A stretch of 64,000 nt of DNA, taken from contig NZ_CAJSLV010000045.1 of the NCBI RefSeq assembly GCF_907177275.1, forward strand, positions 119,252-183,251, written 5' to 3'. Made by a program: the position numbers and the translations under genes. Positions 24,881-33,515 of this stretch are shown in pieces (position 1 is the first letter of the stretch; each line of letters opens with the position of its first letter). Under the pieces are notes generated by a model. It was not told the DNA's origin. It saw only the letters and a program-made list of their open reading frames with translations, and made no database searches. The stretch comes from Actinacidiphila cocklensis. GTDB lineage: Bacteria; Actinomycetota; Actinomycetes; Streptomycetales; Streptomycetaceae.

Positions 24881-25999
24881 ATGAGAGTCGCCATCGTCAC
24901 GGAGTCCTTCCCACCCGACGTCAACGGAGTGGCCCACTGCGCGCTGCGCACGGCCGAACACCTCGCCCGCCGCGGCCACGAGCCCCTGGTCGTCGCGCCC
25001 GCGGGGCCGCACGACCAGGACGCCGACGACCCCTGCCCGGTCGTCCGCGTGCCCTCGCTGCCGCTGCCCGGCTACCCCCAGGTGCGGGTGGCGCTGCCCG
25101 GCCGCCGCACCGCCGCGGCCATCACCGCGCACCGCGCCGACATCGTCCACCTGGCCAGCCCCTTCGTCCTCGGGGTACGCGGCCTGGCCGCCGCAACCCG
25201 GCTGCGGATACCGGCGGTCGCCGTCTACCAGACCGACCTGGCCGGCTACGCCAGGACGTACCTGAACGCCGGCGAGGCCGCCGCCTGGCGTCGTATACGC
25301 GCCGTGCACACCGCCGCCGCCCGCACGCTGGCCCCCTCCACCGCGTCGGCCGCCGCGCTGGCCGGCCAGGGCGTGCCCCGGGTCCACCTGTGGCCGCGCG
25401 GTGTCGACTCGGTCCGCTTCCACCCCGCCCACCGGGACGACGCGCTGCGCCGCGAGCTCGCCCCGCGCGGCGAGCTGATCGTCGGCTACGTCGGCCGGCT
25501 CGCCGCGGAGAAGCACGTGGAACTGCTGGCCGGCACCTGCGAACTGCCCGGCGTACGGGTCGTCGTGGTCGGCGACGGCCCCAGCCTGCCGGGGCTGCGC
25601 CAGGCGCTGCCGCGTGCGGTCTTCCTCGGCCGCAGAACCGGGAGCGACCTCGCCCGCATCTACGCCTCGCTCGACGTCTTCTGCCACACCGGCCCCTTCG
25701 AGACCTTCTGCCAGACCGTCCAGGAGGCCATGGCCAGCGGCGTCCCTGTGGTCGCCCCCGCCGCGGGCGGCCCGCTCGACCTGGTCGACCACGGCAGGAC
25801 CGGCCTGCTCGTACCGCCGGGCGACGACCTCGCGGTACGGACCGCGGTCCGGCTGCTGCACGCGGACCCGCGGCTGCGGGTCCGCTACGGCACCGCCGCC
25901 CGCGCGGCCGTCGCGGAACGCACGTGGGAAGCCGTCGGCGACCAGCTGCTCGACCACTACGCGCAGGTGCTCGGCGAGCGAGCGGTGGTCGCCGCATGA
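24881..25999 (+). CDS. GT4-type glycosyltransferase (mannosyltransferase-like)
   Basis: This 372-residue protein starts at ATG 24881 (MRVAIVTESFPPDVNGVA). The GT-B fold shows the N-terminal donor/acceptor loop, RGVDSVRFHP, VGYVGRLAAEKHVELL, VVGDGP and the E-x7-E motif within ETFCQTVQEAMASGVPVVAP. This matches GDP-mannose-dependent family 4 enzymes such as MgtA/PimB-type lipid mannosyltransferases. The acceptor cannot be read from sequence. It is coupled to the next glycosyltransferase gene by an ATGA overlap. A direct repeat GACAACGTC (24851-24859, 24870-24878) lies just upstream. Confidence 0.88.
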   Translation: MRVAIVTESFPPDVNGVAHCALRTAEHLARRGHEPLVVAPAGPHDQDADDPCPVVRVPSLPLPGYPQVRVALPGRRTAAAITAHRADIVHLASPFVLGVRGLAAATRLRIPAVAVYQTDLAGYARTYLNAGEAAAWRRIRAVHTAAARTLAPSTASAAALAGQGVPRVHLWPRGVDSVRFHPAHRDDALRRELAPRGELIVGYVGRLAAEKHVELLAGTCELPGVRVVVVGDGPSLPGLRQALPRAVFLGRRTGSDLARIYASLDVFCHTGPFETFCQTVQEAMASGVPVVAPAAGGPLDLVDHGRTGLLVPPGDDLAVRTAVRLLHADPRLRVRYGTAARAAVAERTWEAVGDQLLDHYAQVLGERAVVAA

Positions 26000-27147
26000 C
26001 CGCCGCCGGCCTGCGCATCGTCCGGGTGGCGAACTTCGTCACACCCGTCTCCGGCGGACTGCGCACCGCGCTGCGCCACCTCGGCGAGGGGTACGCGGCC
26101 GCCGGCCACGAACCCGTCCTTGTCATCCCGGGACCCGAGGCGTCCGACGAGCACACCGCACAGGGCCGGGTCATCACCCTCCCGGGACCCGAGATCCCCG
26201 GCACCGGCGGCTACCGCGTACTGGCCCGCCGCGCACCCGTCGCCGCGCTGCTCGAACAGCTCGCGCCGGACCGGCTGGAGGTCTCCGACCGCACCACGCT
26301 GCGCTGGACCGGGGAATGGGCCAGGCGCCGCCGGGTGCCCGCGGTCATGGTCTCCCACGAGAGCGCCGACGGCGTCCTGGGCACCTGGGGCCTCCCGGCG
26401 GGTGCCGCCCGCCGCGCCGCCGACGCCCTCAACCGGCGCACCGCGTACGCCTACACCCGCGTGGTCTGCACGACCGCCTGGGCGGCGGCCGAGTTCGAGC
26501 GGATCGGGGTACGCAACGTCGTCCGCGCCCCGCTCGGCGTCGACCTCGCCGGGCTGCACCCCGGCCACCACGACGCCTCGCTGCGCGAACGGTACGGGCA
26601 CGGCGCCGCGGTCATGCTCGTGCTGTGCTCCCGGCTCAGCCCGGAGAAGCGGCCCGGCGACGCGCTCGACACGCTGGCCCGGCTACGCGCCGCGGGCGTC
26701 GACGCGGCGCTGGTCGTCGCGGGCGACGGGCCGCTGCGCGCGCGGCTCACCACCCACGCCAGGACCCACCGGCTGCCGGTGACCTTCCTCGGCCATCTCG
26801 CGCGGCGCGACGACCTCGCGGCGCTGCTGGCGACCGCCGACGTGGCGCTCGCGCCGGGACCCGTCGAGACGTTCGGGCTGGCCGCCCTGGAAGCGCTGGC
26901 CTGCGGCACCCCTGTGGTGGCCAGCACCCGTTCCGCACTGCCCGCGCTCATCGGCCCGGCCGGCGCCTCGGGTGCCACCCCCGCGGAGTACACGGCCGCG
27001 GTCCGCCACCTCCTCGCGGTCCCCGCGGCAGACCGCCGCGCCCGCGCCAGGCACCGCGCCGAGCTCTACACCTGGCCGTCCGCAGTCACCGCCTTCCTCA
27101 CAGCCCACGCAGCCCCCACCCCTTCCCGCACCGGATCCCCCCGATGA
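25996..27147 (+). CDS. GT4-type glycosyltransferase
   Basis: This 383-residue protein starts at ATG 25996, overlapping the preceding stop. It has the GT-B pattern: VANFVTPVSGGLRTALRHLGEGY, APLGVDLAGLHP, SRLSPEKRPGDALD, VVAGDGPLR, and the E-x7-E motif in ETFGLAALEALACGTPVVAS. It is probably the second step of the same lipid or polysaccharide glycosylation as its partner. The C-terminal 20 residues are Pro/Ser-rich and run into the repeat region at 27.2 kb. Confidence 0.88.
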   Translation: MTAAGLRIVRVANFVTPVSGGLRTALRHLGEGYAAAGHEPVLVIPGPEASDEHTAQGRVITLPGPEIPGTGGYRVLARRAPVAALLEQLAPDRLEVSDRTTLRWTGEWARRRRVPAVMVSHESADGVLGTWGLPAGAARRAADALNRRTAYAYTRVVCTTAWAAAEFERIGVRNVVRAPLGVDLAGLHPGHHDASLRERYGHGAAVMLVLCSRLSPEKRPGDALDTLARLRAAGVDAALVVAGDGPLRARLTTHARTHRLPVTFLGHLARRDDLAALLATADVALAPGPVETFGLAALEALACGTPVVASTRSALPALIGPAGASGATPAEYTAAVRHLLAVPAADRRARARHRAELYTWPSAVTAFLTAHAAPTPSRTGSPR

Positions 27148-27214
27148 CCGCCCCGGCCGCCCCCTCCCAGCCGAGACGGCGAAGCAGCGGCACGACCACG
27201 CCGAGCGGCACCCT

Positions 27215-27237
27215 CCAGGGGCGCGGGGAACCGCGCG
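27215..27237 (+). repeat. Dispersed intergenic repeat, copy 3
   Basis: This is identical over 23 bp to the copies at 6220-6242 and 6293-6315. A degenerate relative follows at about 27285-27330 (GAGGGGCGCGGGGGACTGC, then GCCACGACGGGCC). The 249-bp gap 27148-27396 consists largely of such repeat material. Confidence 0.8.
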
Positions 27238-27396
27238 CGCAACCACCCATCCACCGCCGTGTGACAACGGACCGCCACCACCCCGAGGGGCGCGGGGGAC
27301 TGCATGCCCAGCCACGACGGGCCGTCGCAGGGGAATCAGGCCCGGCCACGACGCGCCGTCGGGAGAAGCCCGCCGCAGGCAGCCGTGGCGGTCCCC

Positions 27397-28614
27397 ATGA
27401 GTGACACCGTGGTGCGGTTCGCCGTGCTCGGGGACTCGCTCAGCGAGGGCGTCGGCGACCCCGCGCCGGGAGGCAAGCCCACGCCGGTGGGCGCCCCCGC
27501 GCCTGGAGGCGACCCCTCGCGGGGAGGCGAGTGGCGAGGCTGGGCCGCCATTCTGGCGGAGAGCCTCACCCCGGCCGCCGACCTGCTGAACCTCGCCCGC
27601 AGCGGCGCCCGCACAGCAGACGTCGCCGGCCCCCAGCTCAGCGCAGCGCTCCTGCACCGCCCCCACCTCGCGTCCGTGCTGGTCGGCGGCAACGACACCC
27701 TGCGCGGCGGTTTCGACATCCGCACCGTCGCAGCCGAGTTGCACACCGCCATGGGCGCGCTGCGCGCCACCGGCGCCGACGTACTGACCGCGTGCCTGCC
27801 CGACCCCGGCACCGTACTGGGCCTGCCCTGGCCGCTGGCCCGTCCCCTCGGCCGCCGGATGACCGCGCTGAACGACACCGTCCACGCGCTGTCCGCGCAC
27901 CACGGCGCCCTGCACCTGCACGCCGCTCCGCGGCCCTGGGCGACGAGCCCGGGGACGCTCAGCGCGGACCGGCTGCATCCGAGCGAGGCCGGACACCGGC
28001 TGCTGGCCCGGGACTTCCACGGGGTGCTGGCCGGCGCGGGCCTGGCGGTCGGCCCGCCGCCGCGGCTGGACCCTGACGGCCCGCCGCCGGGGCGTGGCGC
28101 GTCGGTGTGGTGGATGGCCACCCGCGGCACCAGATGGATCGCGGACCGCTGCACGGACCTGCTGCCCGACCTTCTGCGGCTTGCGGCGGAGGAGTACCGG
28201 CACACCGCCCGCGGCACCGCACCGCTGTTGGACCACGCCGCCCGGGAGGCGACGGTGGCGGCCCTGGAGTCACTGGGCCTGGGGCGGGTCCGCAAGGTCC
28301 CGTCGTCCGCCCGAAGGGCGGGGCAGACGGTGTCTGGTGCGTGCGACAGCACGGCGGAGGCTCGTCCTCGTAGCGGGCCTGCTCGGACGAGCCCGACAAC
28401 GCCGGGGGCACCTCCCGCCGAAGACAGGGGGAGAGCACGCGTGCCAGGCGCAATCGGCCGGACGGGACCATGCGGACCCGCCCTGGGCGCCGTAGCGCCC
28501 GTTCACAGCACGGGCCGGCCGGACCGCAGCGCCACGAAGCGGATTCTGGTGCCGGGTGCGGACTGGGCCGCGGCGGGCAGCGACTCCTCGGGCACGACGC
28601 CGATCACCGGGTAG
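27397..28614 (+). CDS. SGNH/GDSL-type hydrolase with extended C-terminus
   Basis: This 405-residue reading frame starts at ATG 27397. Block I is FAVLGDSLSEGVGD (Ser nucleophile), block II NLARSGART, block III VGGNDTLR, and block V DRLHPSEAGH (Asp/His), so esterase/lipase activity is expected. Two things are unusual. An insert of about 20 residues of Pro/Gly repeats sits between block I and WRGWAA. A C-terminal tail of about 115 low-complexity residues continues past the last plausible domain (about residue 285) and runs antisense over the last 112 bp of pxpC. The original stop may have been lost. Confidence 0.82.
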   Translation: MSDTVVRFAVLGDSLSEGVGDPAPGGKPTPVGAPAPGGDPSRGGEWRGWAAILAESLTPAADLLNLARSGARTADVAGPQLSAALLHRPHLASVLVGGNDTLRGGFDIRTVAAELHTAMGALRATGADVLTACLPDPGTVLGLPWPLARPLGRRMTALNDTVHALSAHHGALHLHAAPRPWATSPGTLSADRLHPSEAGHRLLARDFHGVLAGAGLAVGPPPRLDPDGPPPGRGASVWWMATRGTRWIADRCTDLLPDLLRLAAEEYRHTARGTAPLLDHAAREATVAALESLGLGRVRKVPSSARRAGQTVSGACDSTAEARPRSGPARTSPTTPGAPPAEDRGRARVPGAIGRTGPCGPALGAVAPVHSTGRPDRSATKRILVPGADWAAAGSDSSGTTPITG

Positions 28615-29390
28615 CCCCCGGTGGTGGGGTGGTCGGCGAGGAAGACGACGGGGCGGCCGTCCGGCGGGACTTGGACGGCGCCCGGCACCATGCCCTCGCT
28701 GGGCAGCTCGCCGTCCCGCCCGGCGGCCCTGCGCAGCGCGGGCCCCAGGACGCGCAGGCCGATCCGGTTGGAGGCGGGGGAGACCGAGTAGCCCCCGGTG
28801 ACCAGGGCGTCGAGGGAGCCGGGCGCGAACCAGTCGTCCCGCGGCCCCGGCAGGAACGGCAGCACCAGCTTGGCGCCGACCGAGCCGTACGGCAGGACGT
28901 CCGCCGCCGCGCTGCGGCCCCGCTCTGATCCGACGGGCAGCTCGTCGCCGTCGGCGAGCGGCGCAGGGCCGAGGCCGGACAGCAGGTCGGTGGCCCGGCT
29001 GCCGAGCACCGCGTCGACGGCGAGCCCGCCGGCCACGGCGACGTAGCTGCGCAGTCCGACCGTGGCCGGCCCCACGTCGAGCACCGCACCGCCCGGCACC
29101 ACCAGCGGTGCGCCCCAGGCGGCGGGCCGGCCGTCGATCCGTACGGGGCAGCCCGCACCGGTGACCGCGACCACCACGGTCCGCGACGGGCGCAGCGCAC
29201 ACCCCGACACGGTGGTCTCCAGCCCGGCGGCCCGCTCGCCGTTCCCGACCAGCCGGTTGGCCAGCCGATGCGCCGGCAGGTCCAGCGCCCCGGACCGCGG
29301 CACCCCCAGATGCGCGAACCCGGCCCGCCCGACGTCCTGCACGGTCGTCAACGCCCCGGCCCGCACGACCCGCAGTACCGCCCCGGTCAT
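28503..29390 (-). CDS. pxpC: 5-oxoprolinase subunit C (biotin-dependent carboxyltransferase family, KipA-like)
   Basis: This 295-residue protein starts at ATG 29390. Family blocks are RVVRAGALTTVQDVGRAGFAHLGVPRSGALD at the N-terminus, SRATDLLSGLG in the middle and FLADHPTTGGYPVIGVV near the end. With PxpA and PxpB it forms the ATP-dependent 5-oxoprolinase that converts pyroglutamate to glutamate. It is the last gene of pxpA-pxpB-pxpC, 97 bp after pxpB. Its 3' end overlaps the converging SGNH hydrolase frame by 112 bp. Confidence 0.92.
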   Translation of the reverse strand: MTGAVLRVVRAGALTTVQDVGRAGFAHLGVPRSGALDLPAHRLANRLVGNGERAAGLETTVSGCALRPSRTVVVAVTGAGCPVRIDGRPAAWGAPLVVPGGAVLDVGPATVGLRSYVAVAGGLAVDAVLGSRATDLLSGLGPAPLADGDELPVGSERGRSAAADVLPYGSVGAKLVLPFLPGPRDDWFAPGSLDALVTGGYSVSPASNRIGLRVLGPALRRAAGRDGELPSEGMVPGAVQVPPDGRPVVFLADHPTTGGYPVIGVVPEESLPAAAQSAPGTRIRFVALRSGRPVL

Positions 29391-29487
29391 ACCGCCGCCT
29401 CCCTGCCGGCAGCCGTATCGGGCACCGCCGACGCTGCCTCGCGCGGCCAACGGCGGCGCAGGCCGGGGAAGTCGGCCTGCGGGCGGG

Positions 29488-30111
29488 TCACCGGGACGCC
29501 CCGGTGAAACGGACCTCGGTGCCGGGGGAGAGCAGGGCGGCCGGGTCGCGGGCCGGGTCCCACAGCGGGGCGTCCGTCGTGCCGATCAGCTGCCAGCCGC
29601 CCGGGGACGACCTCGGGTAGAGGCCCCCGTAGGGGCCGGCCAGGGCCAGCGACCCCGCGGGGACCGCGGTGCGCGGGGTCGGGCGGCGCGGGACGTGCAG
29701 CTCGGGCGGCAGGCCGGCCAGGTAGGCGAAGCCCGGGGCGAAGCCGCAGAAGACCACCCGGAAAGGCGTCGCGGTGACGATGCCGGCCAGCTCGTCCGGG
29801 GTCACCGACCACAGGGCGGCGACCTCCGCGACATCGGGGCCGTCGAAGCGCACCGGTATCTCGCGCAGCTCGCCGCCGCCCGCCTCGACCGGGGGCACGT
29901 CCCAGCCCGACACCGCGGCGGCGAAGGCGCGCGGGTCGGCGAGGCCGCCCACCAGGACGGTCCGCGCGGCCGGCACGATCTCCCGCACCTCGGGGAACTC
30001 CCCGGCCGCGCGCCGCCGCAGCAGTTCGGCGTGCAGCGCCTGCGCCCGCTCACCGTCCTCCGCCTCGACCAGCACGGCGCCCCGGCCCATCGCCAACACC
30101 CGGCACCTCAC
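29488..30111 (-). CDS. pxpB: 5-oxoprolinase subunit B (KipI-like)
   Basis: This 207-residue protein starts at GTG 30111, with ATG 30090 as alternative. The diagnostic segments are the cyclophilin-like VVFCGFAPGFAYLAGLP, then VPRRPTPRTAVPAGSLALAGPYGGLYP and SPGGWQLIGTTDAP. It is part of the PxpABC 5-oxoprolinase complex. Only 18 bp separate it from pxpA. In Bacillus the homologue KipI also inhibits a sporulation kinase; nothing here points to that role. Confidence 0.92.
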   Translation of the reverse strand: MRCRVLAMGRGAVLVEAEDGERAQALHAELLRRRAAGEFPEVREIVPAARTVLVGGLADPRAFAAAVSGWDVPPVEAGGGELREIPVRFDGPDVAEVAALWSVTPDELAGIVTATPFRVVFCGFAPGFAYLAGLPPELHVPRRPTPRTAVPAGSLALAGPYGGLYPRSSPGGWQLIGTTDAPLWDPARDPAALLSPGTEVRFTGASR

Positions 30112-30129
30112 GGCCCCGTCACCCCGCCC

Positions 30130-30900
30130 TCATACGAACGCCGCCACCCGCAGCCCTGCCGCCTCCAGCTCCTGCCGCACCCGGGTGGCGAGTTGTGCAG
30201 CACCCGGAGTGTCGCCGTGCACGCACAGCGAGCGGGCCGCGATCGCCACCTGCGTGCCCTCCGCCGACGTCACCCCGCCGCCGGAGGCCATCCGCACCGC
30301 CCGCGTGACCACCTCGTCCGGCTCGCCCACCACCGCACCCGGCTCGCGGCGCGGCACCAGAGTGCCCAGCGCCGTGTACGCCCGGTCCGCGAAGGCCTCG
30401 GTTATCGCGAGGAGCCCGGCATCGGCGGCGGCGGACAGCAACTGCGAGCCGGGCAGGCCCAGCACGGGCAGCCCGCCCGCGAGGACGACGCCCTCCACGA
30501 CGGCGGCGGCCTGCTCCGCGTCGTGCACCGCACGGTTGTACAGCGCGCCGTGCGGCTTCACGTACGCCACCGACGCTCCGGCCGCGCGCGCGAAGACGTC
30601 GAGCGCACCGATCTGATACGCGACCTCGGCGGCCAACTCCGCGGACGGCACGTCCATCGAGCGCCGCCCGAAGCCCGCCAGGTCCCGGTAGGAGACCTGC
30701 GCGCCGATCCGCACCCCGCGGGCCGCCGCCCGCTCGCACACCCGCCGCATCGTCGCCGGGTCGCCCGCGTGGAAGCCGCAGGCGACGTTCGCGCTGGTGA
30801 CCACCGACAGCAGCGCCTCGTCGTCGGTGAGCTGCCAGCGCCCGAAACCCTCGCCGAGATCGGCGTTGAGGTCCACGACCGCACCGCCCGCGTCCGCCAT
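30130..30900 (-). CDS. pxpA: 5-oxoprolinase subunit A (LamB/YcsF family)
   Basis: This 256-residue protein starts at ATG 30900, just after GGAGGGGCGG. Family motifs are VDLNADLGEGFGRW, VTSANVACGFHAGDP, IGAQVSYRDLAGFGRR and AYVKPHGALYNRA, which hold the catalytic Asp and His residues. It is the hydrolytic core of 5-oxoprolinase. It is the first gene of the pxpABC operon and divergent from the SMC-like operon. The shared 136-bp region carries a 12-bp inverted repeat. Confidence 0.94.
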   Translation of the reverse strand: MADAGGAVVDLNADLGEGFGRWQLTDDEALLSVVTSANVACGFHAGDPATMRRVCERAAARGVRIGAQVSYRDLAGFGRRSMDVPSAELAAEVAYQIGALDVFARAAGASVAYVKPHGALYNRAVHDAEQAAAVVEGVVLAGGLPVLGLPGSQLLSAAADAGLLAITEAFADRAYTALGTLVPRREPGAVVGEPDEVVTRAVRMASGGGVTSAEGTQVAIAARSLCVHGDTPGAAQLATRVRQELEAAGLRVAAFV

Positions 30901-30957
30901 CGTGATCCGCCCCTCCGACACCGCCGTAGAATGCCCCAGCCCCGATCATGGCATCCC

Positions 30958-31016
30958 CCACCGACAACGCGTGCCCGCCCCGTGGTGATCCGTGCCGTTT
31001 CGTTCGTTGTCGGTGG
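30958..31016. promoter_or_regulatory. Inverted repeat between divergent operons
   Basis: CCACCGACAACG (30958-30969) and CGTTGTCGGTGG (31005-31016) are perfect 12-bp complements separated by 35 bp. They lie between pxpA and the SMC-like operon and end 8 bp before a candidate -10 box. They could be paired binding half-sites or a dyad for a looped repressor. Confidence 0.55.
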
Positions 31017-31023
31017 CACCGCC

Positions 31024-31029
31024 TAGTGT
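31024..31029 (+). promoter_or_regulatory. -10 hexamer of a leaderless promoter
   Basis: TAGTGT ends 7 bp before the GTG at 31037, so transcription would begin at or next to the start codon. No clear -35 element is visible. The leaderless reading is inferred. Confidence 0.4.
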
Positions 31030-31036
31030 GTGGGGC

Positions 31037-32545
31037 GTGACCACCACAGTCCCGTACCCCCTGCCGGGCGCCGCCCGGCCGGCCCCGGGCCCCGCCGCGG
31101 ACGAGGGCCTGGCCCGCCGGCTCAAGGCGCTCGCCTGCACCGCGCCGCTGCACGACCTCGACGCCCGCAAGGCCAACCTCGCGGGCGAGTACTCGGTGTA
31201 CGCGATGGCGGAGGTCGCGCTCGCCGCGATCGACCTGGTCACCCTCAACATGGACTTCGACACCGGCGCCGACCACGACCAGATAGTGGCCAGACTGCTG
31301 CCCCGGGTCGCCGCCCAGGCCCCCGGGCGCAGCCACGCCGAGCACGAGCGGGTCGCCCGCTGGGTGCTGGAGAACCTGATCAACGTCGGCAGCGCCGACC
31401 GCGGATTCCGCGCCGTCTACGGCACGTTCGGCGCGGACGGCGCCTATGTGCGGCGGGACTACGACTTCAAGCTGATCGAGGAGGTGCCGGGCCCCGGCGG
31501 CAGCGTCTATCTGCGCACCACCGACGAGGCGGTCAACGTCCTGGTGGGCGCGCTCGACACCGACGTCACCAGCGCCCAGATCGCCGCCGAGGTCAAGCTG
31601 GAGGTGCTGATCAGCCGCGGCAGGCTCGCCGACGCCCAACTCGCCGCCGAGCAGGCCCGCTACCGCACCGTGCAGTATGCCGAGACGCTGCGCCGCACCC
31701 TGGAGGCGACCCGGCGCAACGTGCGGGCGGTGGACTGGCTGCGGCAGGTCCCCGACATGATCGCGGAGGCCCTCGACCACGTGGCGGACCGCTACCGCCA
31801 CGAGAACGCGATCCTCACCAACATCCGCAAGGCGCGCGACGAGGCCGAGGACCCCGAGCACAAGCGGCGGGCCGCGGAGCTGGTCGACATCGTCAAGGAC
31901 TGCATCAGACGGCACACCCAGCTGCAGTCCCGGCTGCTGGAGGCCGGCCCGCTCTTCCGCGCCGAGCAGGACCGGCAGGCCTTCGCCGCACCGCCCGCCC
32001 GCGCCGGACTCGACCTGTACGGCCAGCTGGTCGCCCCGCTGCTGCCGCTGCCGGTGGAGCAGGCCTCGCGGGTGACCGACGCGTTCTTCGCGCGCGGCGC
32101 GGGACTGCGCACCCCGGCAGCGGTCCGCGTCACCGACCTGGTCGACCTGCTGCTGACCCCGCCGGTCGAACGCGACCACCTGGGTGCGGAGATGCCCGAG
32201 CCCGACCTCGTCGCCACCCCCGACGACAGCCGCTTCTCCGACGAGCAGCTGGAGTCCGCACTCGACCTGCTCGACCTGCCGCACGACGCGCCCCGGCGGC
32301 TGTCCGGGCTGCTCGCGGAAGCCCGCCGCCGGGACCCCGACCTGCCGTACCTGGTCGCGCTGCTGGCCCTGCACGCCGCCTCGCCGCCGGTCGGCACCGC
32401 GGTGCGCCAGGGCGAGCCGCAGGTGCTCTTCGCCGTGGACGACGGCACCGAGCTGGACGACCCCGACTTCGGCGGCGCCGACCTCGTGCTGGGCACCGCC
32501 CGCCTCACCGCCCGCCCCGCGGACCCGAAAGAGAGAACGACGTGA
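31037..32545 (+). CDS. Kleisin-like subunit of an SMC (MksBEF/Wadjet-like) complex
   Basis: This 502-residue soluble helical protein starts at GTG 31037. The N-terminus is winged-helix-like (about 25-160). A long charged helical region (about 190-300, AQYAETLRRTLEATRRNVRAVDWL and RKARDEAEDPEHKRRAAELVDIV) and a C-terminal winged-helix-like part follow. Size, fold impression and position upstream of a small winged-helix-like protein and a giant SMC-like ATPase match MksF/JetA-type kleisins. The call rests mainly on operon architecture. The stop overlaps the next start as GTGA. Confidence 0.62.
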   Translation: MTTTVPYPLPGAARPAPGPAADEGLARRLKALACTAPLHDLDARKANLAGEYSVYAMAEVALAAIDLVTLNMDFDTGADHDQIVARLLPRVAAQAPGRSHAEHERVARWVLENLINVGSADRGFRAVYGTFGADGAYVRRDYDFKLIEEVPGPGGSVYLRTTDEAVNVLVGALDTDVTSAQIAAEVKLEVLISRGRLADAQLAAEQARYRTVQYAETLRRTLEATRRNVRAVDWLRQVPDMIAEALDHVADRYRHENAILTNIRKARDEAEDPEHKRRAAELVDIVKDCIRRHTQLQSRLLEAGPLFRAEQDRQAFAAPPARAGLDLYGQLVAPLLPLPVEQASRVTDAFFARGAGLRTPAAVRVTDLVDLLLTPPVERDHLGAEMPEPDLVATPDDSRFSDEQLESALDLLDLPHDAPRRLSGLLAEARRRDPDLPYLVALLALHAASPPVGTAVRQGEPQVLFAVDDGTELDDPDFGGADLVLGTARLTARPADPKERTT

Positions 32546-33465
32546 GCGACCACCGCGACGACGACGCGGAAGGCCGGGACGGCAGCCGCGACCAGGCCCG
32601 CGACGGCGCCCGCGAGACCCACAGGGACGGCGCCGCGCCACTGACCGCGGGCGACGTCGCCGACGCCGCCCGGCTGGTCGGCTTCGGCCTGCAGCCGAAA
32701 CTGCTGCCCGCCCGGGACGCGGAGTACGCCGAGCTGGTCAGGCGGCACCGCGAGGACCCCGGCTTCGCCAGGATCGCCGACGCGGTGGCCGCCGGGCTCG
32801 GCCTGGTCGTCCTCGAAGTGTCGCCGCGGGCCGGCATGGCCGTCGCGGCGGGCGAGGACTCGGTCTTCGCCGTCCGCATGGGCGACTACGCGCGCCGGGC
32901 CGCCTCCGACGCGGGCGACCGGTTCCTGCACGGCCTGGCGCACCTGGCCGCCGCCGCACTGGCCTTCCCGCGCCCCGAGGACCTGGCCGACGACGGCTAC
33001 ATCGGCCGGATCACCGTCAACGGGGTCGACGCCTTCGTCCGCCAGGCCTGCCGCCGGCTGGAGGAGCGCGCCGACGAGACCGGCGAGAACACCGACCCGG
33101 CCAGCGACGCGCCGGGACTCGAGGCGGCCTGGCGGGTCTACGCCCGGCGCACCGCGACCGGCGCGACCAAGGACGCCCGGCGGCTGGCCGGCTCCACCAC
33201 CGGCATCATCGGCAAGGCCGTCGCCTTCCTGGTCGACTCCGGCTTTCTGCAGCGCACCGGCGACGAGTCCGGCGGCACGTACCGCACCACCGCGCGCTAC
33301 CAGCTCCAGGTGCGCGACATGGCGGGCAGCGCCGCGATGGCCGAACTGCTCGACCTCGGCGTCGTCCCGGTCACCGACGGCAGCGCCAGCCTGCTGCCCG
33401 CGGCCGCCGACGACGGCGCCGACCTGGTCGCCGATGCGGGCCTGCCCTTCCACACCTCCGCCTGA
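32542..33465 (+). CDS. KITE-like (MksE/JetB-type) subunit of an SMC complex
   Basis: This 307-residue protein starts at GTG 32542, overlapping the upstream stop by four bases. A disordered Asp/Arg-rich N-terminal tail (about 1-35) precedes two winged-helix-like regions. The second includes AVAFLVDSGFLQRTG and GTYRTTARYQLQVRDMAG (about 225-265), a typical wing. MksE-type proteins dimerise and bind the kleisin and DNA in MukBEF/MksBEF/Wadjet complexes. Identity is inferred from size, fold and operon order. Confidence 0.6.
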   Translation: MSDHRDDDAEGRDGSRDQARDGARETHRDGAAPLTAGDVADAARLVGFGLQPKLLPARDAEYAELVRRHREDPGFARIADAVAAGLGLVVLEVSPRAGMAVAAGEDSVFAVRMGDYARRAASDAGDRFLHGLAHLAAAALAFPRPEDLADDGYIGRITVNGVDAFVRQACRRLEERADETGENTDPASDAPGLEAAWRVYARRTATGATKDARRLAGSTTGIIGKAVAFLVDSGFLQRTGDESGGTYRTTARYQLQVRDMAGSAAMAELLDLGVVPVTDGSASLLPAAADDGADLVADAGLPFHTSA

Positions 33466-33515
33466 CCGGCCGCCGCCGTCCCCGCCCACCTACCCCAGCC
33501 ACGAGAGTCCGCCGC

